This document shows, one piece after another, positions 24,450 to 33,526 of a DNA stretch of 53,160 nucleotides. The position numbers and the translations under genes are program-made. How positions within the stretch are numbered: the first letter of the stretch is position 1; each line of letters begins with the position of its first letter. Origin of the DNA: Aureimonas sp. ME7 (GTDB lineage Bacteria > Pseudomonadota > Alphaproteobacteria > Rhizobiales > Rhizobiaceae); the NCBI RefSeq assembly GCF_903970965.1, contig NZ_CAJCKW010000017.1:1-53160 (forward strand), in the 5' to 3' direction. The notes under the pieces are model-generated. The model was not told the origin of the DNA and ran no database searches. It saw only the letters and a program-made list of their open reading frames with translations.

Positions 24450-25300
24450 CGCAACGATCGACGATCGACCTGACGCAGCTTCGCTCCATGACGGCAGAAG
24501 ACCTCGGCGCCGCCCACGCCCTTTCGGTCGAGGTCAACTGGCCGCACCGGCCCGACGACTGGCGGCTGGTCCACGAGATCGGCGAGGGGATCGTCGCCGC
24601 CGACGAGGGCGGGCGTGTCATGGGATCGGCGATGTGGTGGCCGTTCGGGCCGGATCTGGCGACGATCGGCATGGTGATCGTCTCGCCGCGCCTCCAGGGA
24701 CAGGGGACGGGTCGGCGGATGATGCGCGAACTCTTCGCGCGCGCCGGTGCGCGCACGATCCGCCTCGTCGCCACGGCCGCAGGGCAGCGCCTCTACGAGT
24801 CGGAAGGCTTTCGCGCCACGACCGCGATCGCCCAGTACCAAGGGCTGGCATCGGCCGGGGCAACGGTGCGGGACGCGCGCGTCCGCCCCGCGGGCGAGGC
24901 CGACCGGCCGGGTATCGCCGCGCTGGACAGGGAGGCCTCCGGCGGCGACCGGTCGCGGATGCTAGCGGCGCTGGCACGTGTCGGCTCGGTCGAGGTTCTG
25001 GAGGACGGGGGGCGCATTCGGGGCTATTCCGTCTGCCGGCCCTTCGGCCGCGGGCACGTGATCGGGCCGCTGGTGGCGCGCGATGCGACGGAAGCGGTGG
25101 CCCTTGCCAGTCCGCACATGCGCGCCCATGCCGGCACGTTCCTTCGCGCCGATACGCCCGAGGCCGAGGGTGCCTTCGTGGATTTCATGGAAGCGTCTGG
25201 TCTCGGCAACGCCGATCGCGTGGTCCAGATGACGCGCGGTCCGGCGCCCGCGACCGGTCCAGCGCAGGTTTTCACCCTAGCCAACCAAGCGCTGGGATAG
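24446..25300 (+). CDS. Tandem GNAT acetyltransferase
   Basis: 284 residues. N-terminal GNAT domain (about 8-135) with the acetyl-CoA motif SPRLQGQGTGRRMMREL and the RLYESEGF element near its end. The second half (about 145-270) resembles the Acetyltransf_18-type domain (GRIRGYSVCRPFGRGHVIGPLVA, MEASGLGNADRVVQMTRG). Such tandem GNATs acetylate small amines or stay uncharacterised. ATG overlaps the stop of the cysteine hydrolase gene (ATGA), making it the last gene of the operon. It converges with the Lrp-type regulator gene with only a 6-bp gap. Confidence 0.85.
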   Translation: MTQRSTIDLTQLRSMTAEDLGAAHALSVEVNWPHRPDDWRLVHEIGEGIVAADEGGRVMGSAMWWPFGPDLATIGMVIVSPRLQGQGTGRRMMRELFARAGARTIRLVATAAGQRLYESEGFRATTAIAQYQGLASAGATVRDARVRPAGEADRPGIAALDREASGGDRSRMLAALARVGSVEVLEDGGRIRGYSVCRPFGRGHVIGPLVARDATEAVALASPHMRAHAGTFLRADTPEAEGAFVDFMEASGLGNADRVVQMTRGPAPATGPAQVFTLANQALG

Positions 25301-25306
25301 GACCGC

Positions 25307-25798
25307 TCACTCGCCGAACAGCGTTTCCAGCGGAAGCTCGGTCTTCAGGATCGGCGTTCGCAGGACGATGTAGCTGAAATACTTGGCGATGCCGATATTG
25401 CGCTCCAGAAGCCCTTCGATCGTTTCCTGGTAGTGCGGCAGGCCGCGCGTGACGAACTTCACGAGATAATCGTAGCCGCCGCTCACGAGGTGGCATTCCA
25501 TCGCCTCGTCGACCTTGCGCAGTGCCTGCTCGAAACGCTGGAAATACTCGCGCGTGTGGCCGGTCAGGGTGATTTCGGTAAAGACCGTGACGGTTTCGCC
25601 GAGGCGCGGCAGGGCGACCTGCGCTCCGTAGCCCAGAATGTATCCGGCCTGCTCCATGCGCTTGACGCGCTGGAGGCAGGGGCTGGGCGAAAGGCCGACG
25701 GCATCGGCCAGAAGCACGTTGGTCATCCGTCCGTTGCGCTGCAACTCCGAAAGGATGCGCATGTCGATCGCATCGAGCTTCAGGCCGATCGGCGACAT
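25307..25798 (-). CDS. Lrp/AsnC-family transcriptional regulator
   Basis: 163 residues from ATG 25798 (MSPIGLKLDAIDMRIL); an upstream ATG at 25843 adds 15 residues not seen in the family. N-terminal helix-turn-helix (about 8-60: ILSELQRNGRMTNVLLADAVGLSPSPCLQRVKRMEQAG) and a C-terminal RAM ligand/assembly domain (ECHLVSGGYDYLVKFVTRGL). Family members bind amino acids and form octamers. The gene is divergent from the molybdenum-hydroxylase operon (253-bp gap) and convergent with the acetyltransferase gene, so it most likely controls the hydroxylase genes and itself. The effector cannot be told. Confidence 0.92.
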   Translation of the reverse strand: MSPIGLKLDAIDMRILSELQRNGRMTNVLLADAVGLSPSPCLQRVKRMEQAGYILGYGAQVALPRLGETVTVFTEITLTGHTREYFQRFEQALRKVDEAMECHLVSGGYDYLVKFVTRGLPHYQETIEGLLERNIGIAKYFSYIVLRTPILKTELPLETLFGE

Positions 25799-26051
25799 CG
25801 CGATCCTTCGAGACGGGGCGGAACAACGGTTCCCCACACCCATAGCATGCCCCGCCGTTTGGCAAAGACCTGTGCGTCGAACAAGGGCTGTTCGATCGCC
25901 GTCGGCGACAAGGTGAACCTTCGAAGGATCGGCGTTTGTTTCTCGCCGAACCGCCGTGGCTTGTCTTTGCCGGGGGGGCGAAATCCGCGCGCACCCCTTG
26001 GCAGAATCTCAAGGACCCTAGTTTGGAATCGATCGAGAATCGGAGGGTTGC

Positions 26052-26582
26052 ATGACCATCACGATCAACGGCCGTTCCCACGAAATCCCGCCGGATCCCC
26101 GCGTCTCGCTTCTCGACCTCCTGCGAGATCGCCTGGGGCTGACGGGCACCAAGAAGGGCTGCAACCAGGGCGCCTGCGGCGCCTGCACCGTTCTGGTGAA
26201 CGGGGAGCGCATCGTCTCCTGCCTGGCGCTGGCCGTCCAGTACGACGGGCGTTCGGTGACGACGGTCGAGGGGCTGGCGGACGAGGGCGGGCTCCATCCG
26301 CTGCAGCGCGCCTTCATCGAGCACGATGGCTTCCAGTGCGGCTACTGCACGCCCGGGCAGATCGTCTCGGCCGTGGGCATGGCGGGCGAGGCGGCGCGTG
26401 GGTTACCGAGCGCGGTCACCGCCGATGTCGGGGCGTCACGCATCGATCTCACCCGCGAGGAGATCGCCGAGCGCATGAGCGGAAACCTGTGCCGGTGCGG
26501 CGCCTACAACGGCATCGTGGAGGCCGTGGCGGAAACCTTTGCCAAGGACCACCACGACGAGCGGTCGGAGGCGGCGGCATGA
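26052..26582 (+). CDS. Molybdenum hydroxylase, 2Fe-2S subunit
   Basis: 176 residues with GGAGGG 6 nt before ATG. Plant-type ferredoxin domain with Cys37, Cys42, Cys45, Cys57 (GCNQGACGACTV) and an alpha-helical domain with the second cluster, Cys96, Cys99, Cys147 and Cys149 (FQCGYCTPGQ, NLCRCGAYNG). Electron-transfer subunit of a xanthine-oxidase family enzyme. Unlike E. coli PaoA it has no N-terminal Tat signal, so the enzyme should be cytoplasmic. First gene of a three-gene set joined by ATGA overlaps. Confidence 0.93.
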   Translation: MTITINGRSHEIPPDPRVSLLDLLRDRLGLTGTKKGCNQGACGACTVLVNGERIVSCLALAVQYDGRSVTTVEGLADEGGLHPLQRAFIEHDGFQCGYCTPGQIVSAVGMAGEAARGLPSAVTADVGASRIDLTREEIAERMSGNLCRCGAYNGIVEAVAETFAKDHHDERSEAAA

Positions 26583-27565
26583 CCCCGTTTCAGTTCCAAC
26601 GCGCGGCCGACGCCGCCGACGCTCTGCAGGCGGCCGGCGCCTTCGGCGCGAAATACCTCGGTGGCGGCACCAACCTCGTGGACCTGATGCGCGAGGGGAT
26701 CGAGCGTCCGGCGGCGCTGGTCGACGTGACCGGTCTTTCGGACAAGATCGAGGAGCGCGCGGACGGCGGCCTCATGATCGGCGCGGCCACCCGCAACACC
26801 GCGCTCGCCGAGAATCGCGCGGTGCGCGAGCGCTATCCGGTGCTCGCGCGCGCAATCCTGGCCGGCGCCAGCGGCCAGATCCGCAACATGGCGACGGTCG
26901 GCGGCAACATCCTGCAACGCACGCGCTGTACCTATTTCTACGACGAGGCGGCGCGCTGCAACAAGCGTCGGCCCGGCACGGGCTGCGACGCGCGCGAGGG
27001 CTTCAACCGCATCCACGCGATCCTCGGCGCGTCGCCGGCCTGCGTGGCGACCCACCCGTCCGACATGTGCGTGGCGCTGGCAGCCCTTGGCGCGCTCGTG
27101 CGTCTCGAAGGTCCCGAAGGCGTCCGCACGTTGCCGATCGTGGATCTCCATCGGCTGCCCGGCGAGCGGCCGGATCTTGAGACCGAGCTTCGGCCGGGCG
27201 AACTGATCACCGGCGTGGAACTGCCGGCGCTCGCCTCCGCGCGGCGCTCGACCTATCGCAAGGTGCGCGACCGCGCTTCCTACGCCTTCGCGCTCGTGTC
27301 GGTCGCCGCCGTGCTCGACCTCGAAGCCGACGGCACGGTGCGCGACGTGCGTTTGGCGCTCGGCGGTGTGGCGCACAAGCCCTGGCGCGCCACCCGGGCC
27401 GAGAGCGCGCTTCGCGGAGCGCGGGCGGGCTCGGAAGCGTTCCGCATGGCCGCCGACGCCGAACTCGCCGAGGCGCAGCCGCTTTCGGGCAACGCCTTCA
27501 AGGTGGAGCTCGCGCGACGCGCCATCGTGGCGACCTTGAGCGACCTGACGGGAGACCGGGCATGA
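26579..27565 (+). CDS. Molybdenum hydroxylase, FAD subunit with 4Fe-4S insertion (PaoB-like)
   Basis: 328 residues. CO-dehydrogenase-type FAD fold: KYLGGGTNLVDLM (FAD loop), ASGQIRNMATVGGNILQRTRC, LAALGALVRLEGPEG and a C-terminal DUF-like domain with YRKVRDRASYAFALVSVAA. Extra Cys117, Cys127, Cys136 and Cys155 in the inserted loop (CTYFYDEAARC, GTGC, SPAC) match the additional 4Fe-4S site known in PaoB and 4-hydroxybenzoyl-CoA reductase beta subunit. It passes electrons from the molybdenum centre to an acceptor. Overlaps both neighbours by 4 bp. Confidence 0.92.
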   Translation: MTPFQFQRAADAADALQAAGAFGAKYLGGGTNLVDLMREGIERPAALVDVTGLSDKIEERADGGLMIGAATRNTALAENRAVRERYPVLARAILAGASGQIRNMATVGGNILQRTRCTYFYDEAARCNKRRPGTGCDAREGFNRIHAILGASPACVATHPSDMCVALAALGALVRLEGPEGVRTLPIVDLHRLPGERPDLETELRPGELITGVELPALASARRSTYRKVRDRASYAFALVSVAAVLDLEADGTVRDVRLALGGVAHKPWRATRAESALRGARAGSEAFRMAADAELAEAQPLSGNAFKVELARRAIVATLSDLTGDRA

Positions 27566-29877
27566 GCGAACTCATTCAAGGCGCGGTCCAGGCCGTGGTA
27601 AAGAAGGCGATCGCGTTGGCGCCGGAAAGCTGGATACCGGGCGGCCAGCCCGACCCGCTGCCACGCGAGAAGCACGGGCTCGTCGGGGCCTCGGTGTCGC
27701 GCATCGACGGGCCGCTGAAAGTTCAGGGCGAGGCACGCTTCGCCGCCGAGTTCGCGATGAGCGACCTCGCCTTCGCCGCCGTGCGTTACGCGACGATCCC
27801 CAAGGGCCGCATGAAGCGGATCGACACGGCCGGCGCGGAAGCCGCGCCCGGTGTCATCCTCGTCATGACCCATCGCAATGCACCGCGCATGAAACCCATG
27901 CCGGTCTTCGGTTCGTCGCAGAAGGCGGCCGGCGGCAACGACCTGCCGATCCTTCAGGACGACCGCGTCCATTGGAACGGTCAGCCCGTCGCGCTGGTTC
28001 TGGCCGCGACGCAGGAGGAGGCCGACCACGCCGCCGCGCTGATCGCGATCGAGTACGAGGTCGAGCTGGCGACCACTTCGTTCGCGGCGGCCAAGGCCGA
28101 GGGAACCGAGCCGGCATCGTTCATGGGGCAGCCGCTCAGCGTCGTGATCGGCGACCCGGATGCGGCCTTGGCCGATGCCGCGCACCGTGTCGATGCCGTC
28201 TACCGGACCCCGCGACACAATCACAATCCGATCGAGCCCCACGCGGCGACCCTTCGATGGGATGGCGACACGCTGCGGGTCCACGATGCCACCCAGGCCG
28301 TGTCCCACACCGCATGGTCGCTCGCACATATCTTCGGCATCGAGGAGGATGGGGTCCACGTCACCTCGCCCTTCGTCGGGGGCGGGTTCGGATCCAAGAC
28401 GCTTTGGGATCATCAGGTTCTGGGCGCGGCGGCGGCCCGTCTCGCCGGGCGGCCCGTGCGTATCGCCCTGTCGCGCGAGGGCGTCTACCGGACCGTCGGC
28501 GGGCGGACCCTGACCGAGCAGCGCGTGGCGATCGGCGCGGACGGGGAAGGGCGCTTCCAGGCGATCGTACACACCGGCACGATCGCCACCACGGCCCATA
28601 ACGGCATGCCCGAGCCCTTCATCCTCGCCACCATGAACCTCTACGGCACGCCGAACCTGAAGCTCGGCATCGACGCGGTGAAGCTCGACATGCTCGCCAA
28701 CACCTTCATGCGCGCCCCGGGCGAGGCGGTGGGGACGTTTGCGCTGGAATCGGCGGTGGACGAACTGGCCCACGAGATGGGGATTGACCCGATCGAGCTT
28801 CGGGCGCTGAACGAGCCCGAGCGCGATCCCCTCAAGGGCACCCCCTTCTCCTCACGCAACATCGTCGCGGCCTATCGCGCCGGGGCAGAGCGCTTTGGTT
28901 GGGATCGTCGCCTCGCGGAGCCGGGCTCGCAGCGGGAGGGGGAATGGCGGATCGGCATGGGCTGCGCCACCGCGACCTATCCCTATCACCGCATGCCGGG
29001 TGGGGCGGCGCGGGTGACGATCCGGAGCGACGGCACCGCCCATGTCGGGATCGCGGCGCACGAGATGGGTATGGGCACTGCGACCGTGCAGACCCAGATC
29101 TGCGCCGAGCGCCTCGGCCTGCCGCTGGAAGGCGTTTCCTTTGCCTATGGCGATTCCGCGCTGCCGGGGCTGGTGCTGGCCGGCGGCTCGCAGCAGACCG
29201 CCTCGATCGGCGCGTCCGTGATCGTGGCGCAGCAGGCGCTGGTGGCCGAACTCCTGAAGCTCGCCGGCAACGACACGCCGCTCGCCGGCCTGAAGCCCGA
29301 CGAGGTCGGTGGCGTGAACGGTGGGCTCGCCAAGCTCGACGACCCCGAGCGCTTCGAGAGCTACGCCTCGATCCTTCGTCGTGCGGGTCGCGACGAGGTC
29401 AGCGCACTCGGGGAGGCGCCCCTTCCGCTCGAGACCGAGCGCTGGTCGATGCACTCCTACGGCGCGCTGTTCGCCGAGGTGCGCGTCAACGAGGTCACGG
29501 GCGAGCTGCGCGTTTCGCGCTTCCTCGCCTCCTATGATTGCGGGCGCATTCTCAACCCCAAGACGGCCGCGAGCCAGTTCCGGGGCGGCATCATCATGGG
29601 GCTCGGCCTTGCCATGATGGAGGAAACGCAGTTCGACGAACGGACGGGCCGCATCATGAACCCGAGCCTTGCCGAATATCATGTGCCAGTGAACCTCGAC
29701 GTGCCGCCCATCGAACTGATCTGGGACGACATCGCCGATCCGCATGCGCCGATGGGCGCGCGGGGTGTCGGCGAGATCGGCATCACCGGCGTTGCGGCCG
29801 CCGTCGCCAACGCGGTGTTCAACGCCACCGGCAAGCGCGTGCGAGATCTGCCGATCACGCTCGACAAGCTCATGTAG
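27562..29877 (+). CDS. Molybdenum hydroxylase, molybdopterin-binding catalytic subunit (PaoC-like)
   Basis: 771 residues, fitting PaoC-type subunits. Domains: N-terminal a/b hammerhead (SRIDGPLKVQGEARFAAEF), then the molybdopterin parts with VGGGFGSKTLWDHQ, MRAPGEAVGTFALES, GAARVTIRSDGTAHVG..AHEMGMGTATVQTQ, and the base-catalyst Glu738 in GARGVGEIGITG. Oxidises an aldehyde or N-heterocycle with water as the oxygen source. Substrate unknown; aromatic aldehydes are typical for PaoABC. No PaoD/XdhC-type cofactor-sulfuration chaperone gene is adjacent, so it must be encoded elsewhere. A terminator follows at 29933. Confidence 0.93.
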   Translation: MSELIQGAVQAVVKKAIALAPESWIPGGQPDPLPREKHGLVGASVSRIDGPLKVQGEARFAAEFAMSDLAFAAVRYATIPKGRMKRIDTAGAEAAPGVILVMTHRNAPRMKPMPVFGSSQKAAGGNDLPILQDDRVHWNGQPVALVLAATQEEADHAAALIAIEYEVELATTSFAAAKAEGTEPASFMGQPLSVVIGDPDAALADAAHRVDAVYRTPRHNHNPIEPHAATLRWDGDTLRVHDATQAVSHTAWSLAHIFGIEEDGVHVTSPFVGGGFGSKTLWDHQVLGAAAARLAGRPVRIALSREGVYRTVGGRTLTEQRVAIGADGEGRFQAIVHTGTIATTAHNGMPEPFILATMNLYGTPNLKLGIDAVKLDMLANTFMRAPGEAVGTFALESAVDELAHEMGIDPIELRALNEPERDPLKGTPFSSRNIVAAYRAGAERFGWDRRLAEPGSQREGEWRIGMGCATATYPYHRMPGGAARVTIRSDGTAHVGIAAHEMGMGTATVQTQICAERLGLPLEGVSFAYGDSALPGLVLAGGSQQTASIGASVIVAQQALVAELLKLAGNDTPLAGLKPDEVGGVNGGLAKLDDPERFESYASILRRAGRDEVSALGEAPLPLETERWSMHSYGALFAEVRVNEVTGELRVSRFLASYDCGRILNPKTAASQFRGGIIMGLGLAMMEETQFDERTGRIMNPSLAEYHVPVNLDVPPIELIWDDIADPHAPMGARGVGEIGITGVAAAVANAVFNATGKRVRDLPITLDKLM

Positions 29878-29932
29878 GTGGATGCGAAGGGCGGTACGGT
29901 AGCACCGTGCCGGCCTGTCGTCGACGGAGCGA

Positions 29933-29985
29933 ACGAAAGGGCCGGGACGGCTCGCGCCTCGACCCCTTTCGTCTGATTTTCTTTC
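29933..29985 (+). terminator. Intrinsic terminator of the molybdenum-hydroxylase operon
   Basis: Perfect 9-bp arms, ACGAAAGGG (29933-29941) and CCCTTTCGT (29964-29972), loop 22 nt with additional GC pairing, then a T-rich tail CTGATTTTCTTT. A small separate hairpin ACGGT-AGC-ACCGT lies just before it near 29896-29908. Confidence 0.65.
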
Positions 29986-30045
29986 AAGGCGTCGAACGGT
30001 CGATATCCCGACAGACGCTGCCGACCGGTGTCGCCTCGTGGCTCC

Positions 30046-31974
30046 TCAGAACTCCGTCCACTCGTCGGCGGACGCTGCGGGAGCGGCATTGCTGGAAACC
30101 GTGCGAAGCTGCGGCACGCGGCGAGCGGTCGGCGTAGCCGGCTGAGAAGGGCGAGGACTGGCCGCCCGCGCTGAGCCGCCCTGTCCGCCCTGCACTGCAT
30201 GGCGCGTTCGGAACGATACGGTGAGTTCGGCGAGCTGCTCCGTTTCGCCCGACAAGCTCTGTGCCGCGGCCGTCGTTTCCTCGACCATCGCCGCGTTCTG
30301 CTGCGTGACCTTGTCCATCTGATTGGCGGCGGTGGACACTTCGCGCAGGCTCCCGGACTGTTCCTTGGCCGAACGGGCGATGGTGGCGACCACCGAGGCC
30401 AGGGTGCCGACGCCGGACACGATGTCCTCCAGGCTTCGACCGGACGCGGTGACGAGTTCGACACCCTGTTCGACCTGATGCGTGGAGGCCTGGATCAGGT
30501 TCTTGATCTCCTTGGCGGCTTCCGCCGAGCGCTGGGCGAGCCCACGCACCTCCTGCGCCACCACCGCGAAGCCCTTGCCGGCTTCCCCGGCGCGCGCCGC
30601 CTCGACGCCCGCGTTCAAGGCGAGGAGGTTGGTCTGGAAGGCGATCTCGTCGATCACCCCGATGATCTTGCCGATCTCGGACGAGGAGCGTTCGATCTCG
30701 CCCATCGCCACCACGGCGCGGCCGACGATGGCACCGCCTTTTTCCGCGTTCGCCTGGGCCATGGTGGCCGTCTTCTGCGCGTCGGCGGCGGCCGTGGCCG
30801 TTTCGTTGACGCCGCGCGTGACCTCGCCGAGCGCCGCCACGGTCTGCTCCAGGCTGGCGGCCTGCTGTTCGGTGCGCTGGGACAGGTCGCTCGCCGCTAC
30901 CGTGATCTCGCCGAGGCCGACGCGGATCGTGCCGACCGCCCCCACGACCGAGCCGATCGTGTCCTCCAGCGTCGAAACCGCCGTATTGAAGCGCAGGCGG
31001 ATCGGCTCGAACTCCGAGGCGACCTTTCCATCCATGCGCGCCGTCAGATCGCCGGAGGCCAAACGCTCGAAGCCCGTGTCCACCGCATGGACGAAGACGC
31101 GCAGGTCTTCCGCCTTGGCGGTGTCGATCGCCGCCTGGCGGTCGCGGCTGCTGGCCTGCGCCTGCCGGTTCGCCTCCGCTTCGACCTCCAACTGTCGGTT
31201 CTGGTTGGCCGCGTTCTTGAACACCTGCACGGCCTTGGCCATCACGCCGACCTCGTCGCCGCGCTCTTGGCCCTCGACGGGCGTGTCCAAGCGCCCGGCG
31301 GCCAGTTCCTCCATGCGCTTCGACAGGAGCCGGAGCGGTCCGGTGATACCCTTCGCCGACACGAAGAGGGCTGCCAACAGGCCCAGCAGCGCGCCGAGGA
31401 GGGTGCCCCCGATCAGGATGTAGGAGTTCGTGTGCGATGCGGTCGTGAGTTCGTACGAACGGCTTTCGACCCGCTTGGCCATGTTCTCGCTCAGCGCCGT
31501 GAGCTTACCCGATAGGGATGCGATGATCGGATCCACCGTCTGCATGATGGTGGTCGCATCGTCGTTGAGGTTGCGCCGGCCCATGTCGGCCGCCTTCGAC
31601 GCGCCGGCGATCACGGTCTCGAGGTCGCGGCGGACGTCCTCGACCTGATCGACCTGATCGGGCATTCTGGGGGCCATGATGTCCAGCTGCGCGTGCGCCA
31701 GGGACACCGCGTCGTTCAGCGTCTTGACCGATGCGTCCGCCTGCGCTCCGTTGTAGGCGATGGACCGATAGACGGCATAGCCCATTACGTTTACGGCGCG
31801 GTTGATGCGCGCGGAGGCGACTTGGGCCTTGTTCTGGTTCTCGATCAGCGAGGAATATTCCGCGTCCGCACCCATGATGACAGAGGATGCATAGAACGAG
31901 GCCGCCAAGCCTATCAAACTCGTCGCCACAACGATCGAAGCGACTTTCGTTCCGATCTTCAACCTCTTCAGCAC
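30046..31974 (-). CDS. Methyl-accepting chemotaxis protein (receptor 2)
   Basis: 642 residues from GTG 31974, with GAGGAG about 7 nt upstream. TM1 at about 12-34 ([21 protein letters not shown]), a helical periplasmic region of about 150 residues, TM2 near 190-212, HAMP ([17 protein letters not shown]), then a signalling domain nearly identical in the tip to receptor 1 ([26 protein letters not shown]). It ends DEWTEF, again a WxxF-type CheR/CheB tether. The periplasmic halves of the two receptors differ, so they should sense different ligands. It lies tail to tail with the molybdenum-hydroxylase operon. Confidence 0.93.
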   Translation of the reverse strand: MLKRLKIGTKVASIVVATSLIGLAASFYASSVIMGADAEYSSLIENQNKAQVASARINRAVNVMGYAVYRSIAYNGAQADASVKTLNDAVSLAHAQLDIMAPRMPDQVDQVEDVRRDLETVIAGASKAADMGRRNLNDDATTIMQTVDPIIASLSGKLTALSENMAKRVESRSYELTTASHTNSYILIGGTLLGALLGLLAALFVSAKGITGPLRLLSKRMEELAAGRLDTPVEGQERGDEVGVMAKAVQVFKNAANQNRQLEVEAEANRQAQASSRDRQAAIDTAKAEDLRVFVHAVDTGFERLASGDLTARMDGKVASEFEPIRLRFNTAVSTLEDTIGSVVGAVGTIRVGLGEITVAASDLSQRTEQQAASLEQTVAALGEVTRGVNETATAAADAQKTATMAQANAEKGGAIVGRAVVAMGEIERSSSEIGKIIGVIDEIAFQTNLLALNAGVEAARAGEAGKGFAVVAQEVRGLAQRSAEAAKEIKNLIQASTHQVEQGVELVTASGRSLEDIVSGVGTLASVVATIARSAKEQSGSLREVSTAANQMDKVTQQNAAMVEETTAAAQSLSGETEQLAELTVSFRTRHAVQGGQGGSARAASPRPSQPATPTARRVPQLRTVSSNAAPAASADEWTEF

Positions 31975-32515
31975 GGCGTGTCTCCTCGTTTGGGATGCGA
32001 CACGTTGTAGCGATTTGTAGTTAAGGATTGATTGGAATTACACGCGACGGGAAAATTACACAACCGAAGGGTTCGCATGTTGCCTTGCGCCATATTAATG
32101 GCGACCCGACCATTCCGAGTGACCATTGCCTGATGAAGCCGTCCTTCTTCGACGGCTCAAGCAGGCATGCGATCCGAGGACCCGACGCCTCGACGAAGAT
32201 CGACCCGACGCCCAGCATGCGTTTTTGCGCATCGAGCGGCTGAATCGGCTGTTCCCGAAGGGATCGGAGTGCGCGGTGCCGCACGAACGACGGCGGCTCC
32301 TGAAGAGGGGATCGAGACCGTCAGCCAGGCGAGCGACATTGGACGAGCGTCGCTTTCTCCCCTCGCGAAACGATCGACCCTCCGCGCGCGCCGGGGAAGG
32401 CAATCCCTAGCGAGCCGGCACTGCGAGCGTGGATGCCGCCGACATGCTCCCTGGCCCGGGGTGGCGTGTCCCCAGCGCCGCGAGAAATGGACTCGAGCCT
32501 GCCGCTGCGCCCCGG
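31975..32515. other. Intergenic region, receptor 2 promoter and UTRA-regulator 3' side
   Basis: 541 bp. The AT-rich section at about 32010-32090 probably contains the receptor 2 promoter. Several short open frames exist, but none has a recognisable protein or ribosome-binding site. Confidence 0.45.
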
Positions 32516-33250
32516 CTACTGGATTTCGTTGATATACACGTCCTCCCGCGTGGACGCGCGGTGGTCGTTGAGGAGGATGGGCCGTGCCATCTGGTCGTAG
32601 GCGACCTCGTGGAGAACCAGGACGGCAGCCGGTGATGTCAGGCCGAGAAGAGCGCAATCGGTCTCGGTGGCGATCTCCGCCTCGACCTCTTCGCGAATGG
32701 CGGAAATCCGGAGCCCGAACGCGTCCCACAGCATGGGATAGATCCGGTGCGGAACCTCGTCCGGCTCGCTCGGGAAGCCCGGCACGAGGTGGGTTGGAAG
32801 GATGATCACCTCGTGCATCACCGGTCGCTCTGAGACGAGGCGCAGACGATGGAGATGCAGCACCCTGGCCTCGGGCCCCAATGCGAGCCGCTCGGCCTCC
32901 CGCGCGCTGGCGGCGCGCTCGTCGAACGCCAGCATCCGGGACGTCGAGTTCTGCAACTGCCCGTCGCGCGAATGAAGGCGGAAATAGTCGAAGAAGAAGC
33001 GCAGCGAGTGGTGCGGAATGCGGCCCGTGACCACCGTGCCTGTCTTGCGCCGACGAACCAGCACCCCACCGGTCGTCAGCTCGCTCAGGGCACGCCGGAT
33101 CGTGCCGACCGACACGCGGAACTCCTGCGCCAGCGCGACCTCGGCCGGAAGCACCGTGCCGGCCGGCCAGATGCCCGTTTCGATGCGCGTGGCGATCTGT
33201 TCGGAAACCGATCGATAGATCGGAAGGGGGCGAGAATGCTGAGTGAGAAT
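32516..33250 (-). CDS. GntR-family regulator, HutC/UTRA subfamily, apparent ATT start
   Basis: 244 residues if translation starts at ATT 33250. The conventional start (GTG 33154) would delete the first half of the winged helix. Upstream in the same frame lies RPLPIYRSVSEQIATRIE, exactly what a GntR N-terminus should read, back to a TAG stop, and this stretch contains no ATG, GTG or TTG. A perfect GGAGG sits 6 nt before the ATT. The DNA-binding domain continues VLPAEVALAQEFRVSVGTIRRALSELTTGG; the UTRA effector domain covers about 95-240 (HLHRLRLVSERPVMHEVIILP, LLGLTSPAAVLVLHEVAYD). It is divergent from the peptidase/peptide-importer operon, which it likely represses. A rare start codon would keep its level low. 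Confidence 0.82.
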   Translation of the reverse strand: MLTQHSRPLPIYRSVSEQIATRIETGIWPAGTVLPAEVALAQEFRVSVGTIRRALSELTTGGVLVRRRKTGTVVTGRIPHHSLRFFFDYFRLHSRDGQLQNSTSRMLAFDERAASAREAERLALGPEARVLHLHRLRLVSERPVMHEVIILPTHLVPGFPSEPDEVPHRIYPMLWDAFGLRISAIREEVEAEIATETDCALLGLTSPAAVLVLHEVAYDQMARPILLNDHRASTREDVYINEIQ

Positions 33251-33448
33251 CGTGGTCCTCCGCGCGTTGCCGCCGATATCGGCGCGACCCTAGAGCATTT
33301 TCGGCGTGCGCCGCACCGGCTTTCGCATCCGAACCGCCTATCGGACGGCGGTGCCCATGACTATGGGCTGCGCACATGCCCAACGAAACGGCGTTTCCTG
33401 GCGAAAATGAGCGCAGCAAAGGGCCGAACTCAGCTTGCTGTGAGCATT

Positions 33449-33458
33449 ACTATATAGT
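33449..33458. promoter_or_regulatory. AT-rich palindrome, candidate operator/-10 region of the M20-importer operon
   Basis: ACTATATAGT is a perfect 10-bp palindrome, set inside CTATA-TAGTT-TATAG (33450-33464). TATAGT could also be the -10 box of the operon whose first gene starts at 33527. Overlap of a -10 box with a repressor palindrome fits control by the divergent UTRA regulator (inference). Confidence 0.4.
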
Positions 33459-33526
33459 TTATAGAAATGCATCTGCGCTTCGTGTGGATGAGCAGGCGCT
33501 TCGAATGGGATAGGGGAGTGGCGAAG

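Noticed and set aside
33154-33154. GTG start for the UTRA regulator
   Set aside because: It would remove the first helix of the winged-helix domain, which is clearly encoded upstream in the same frame.
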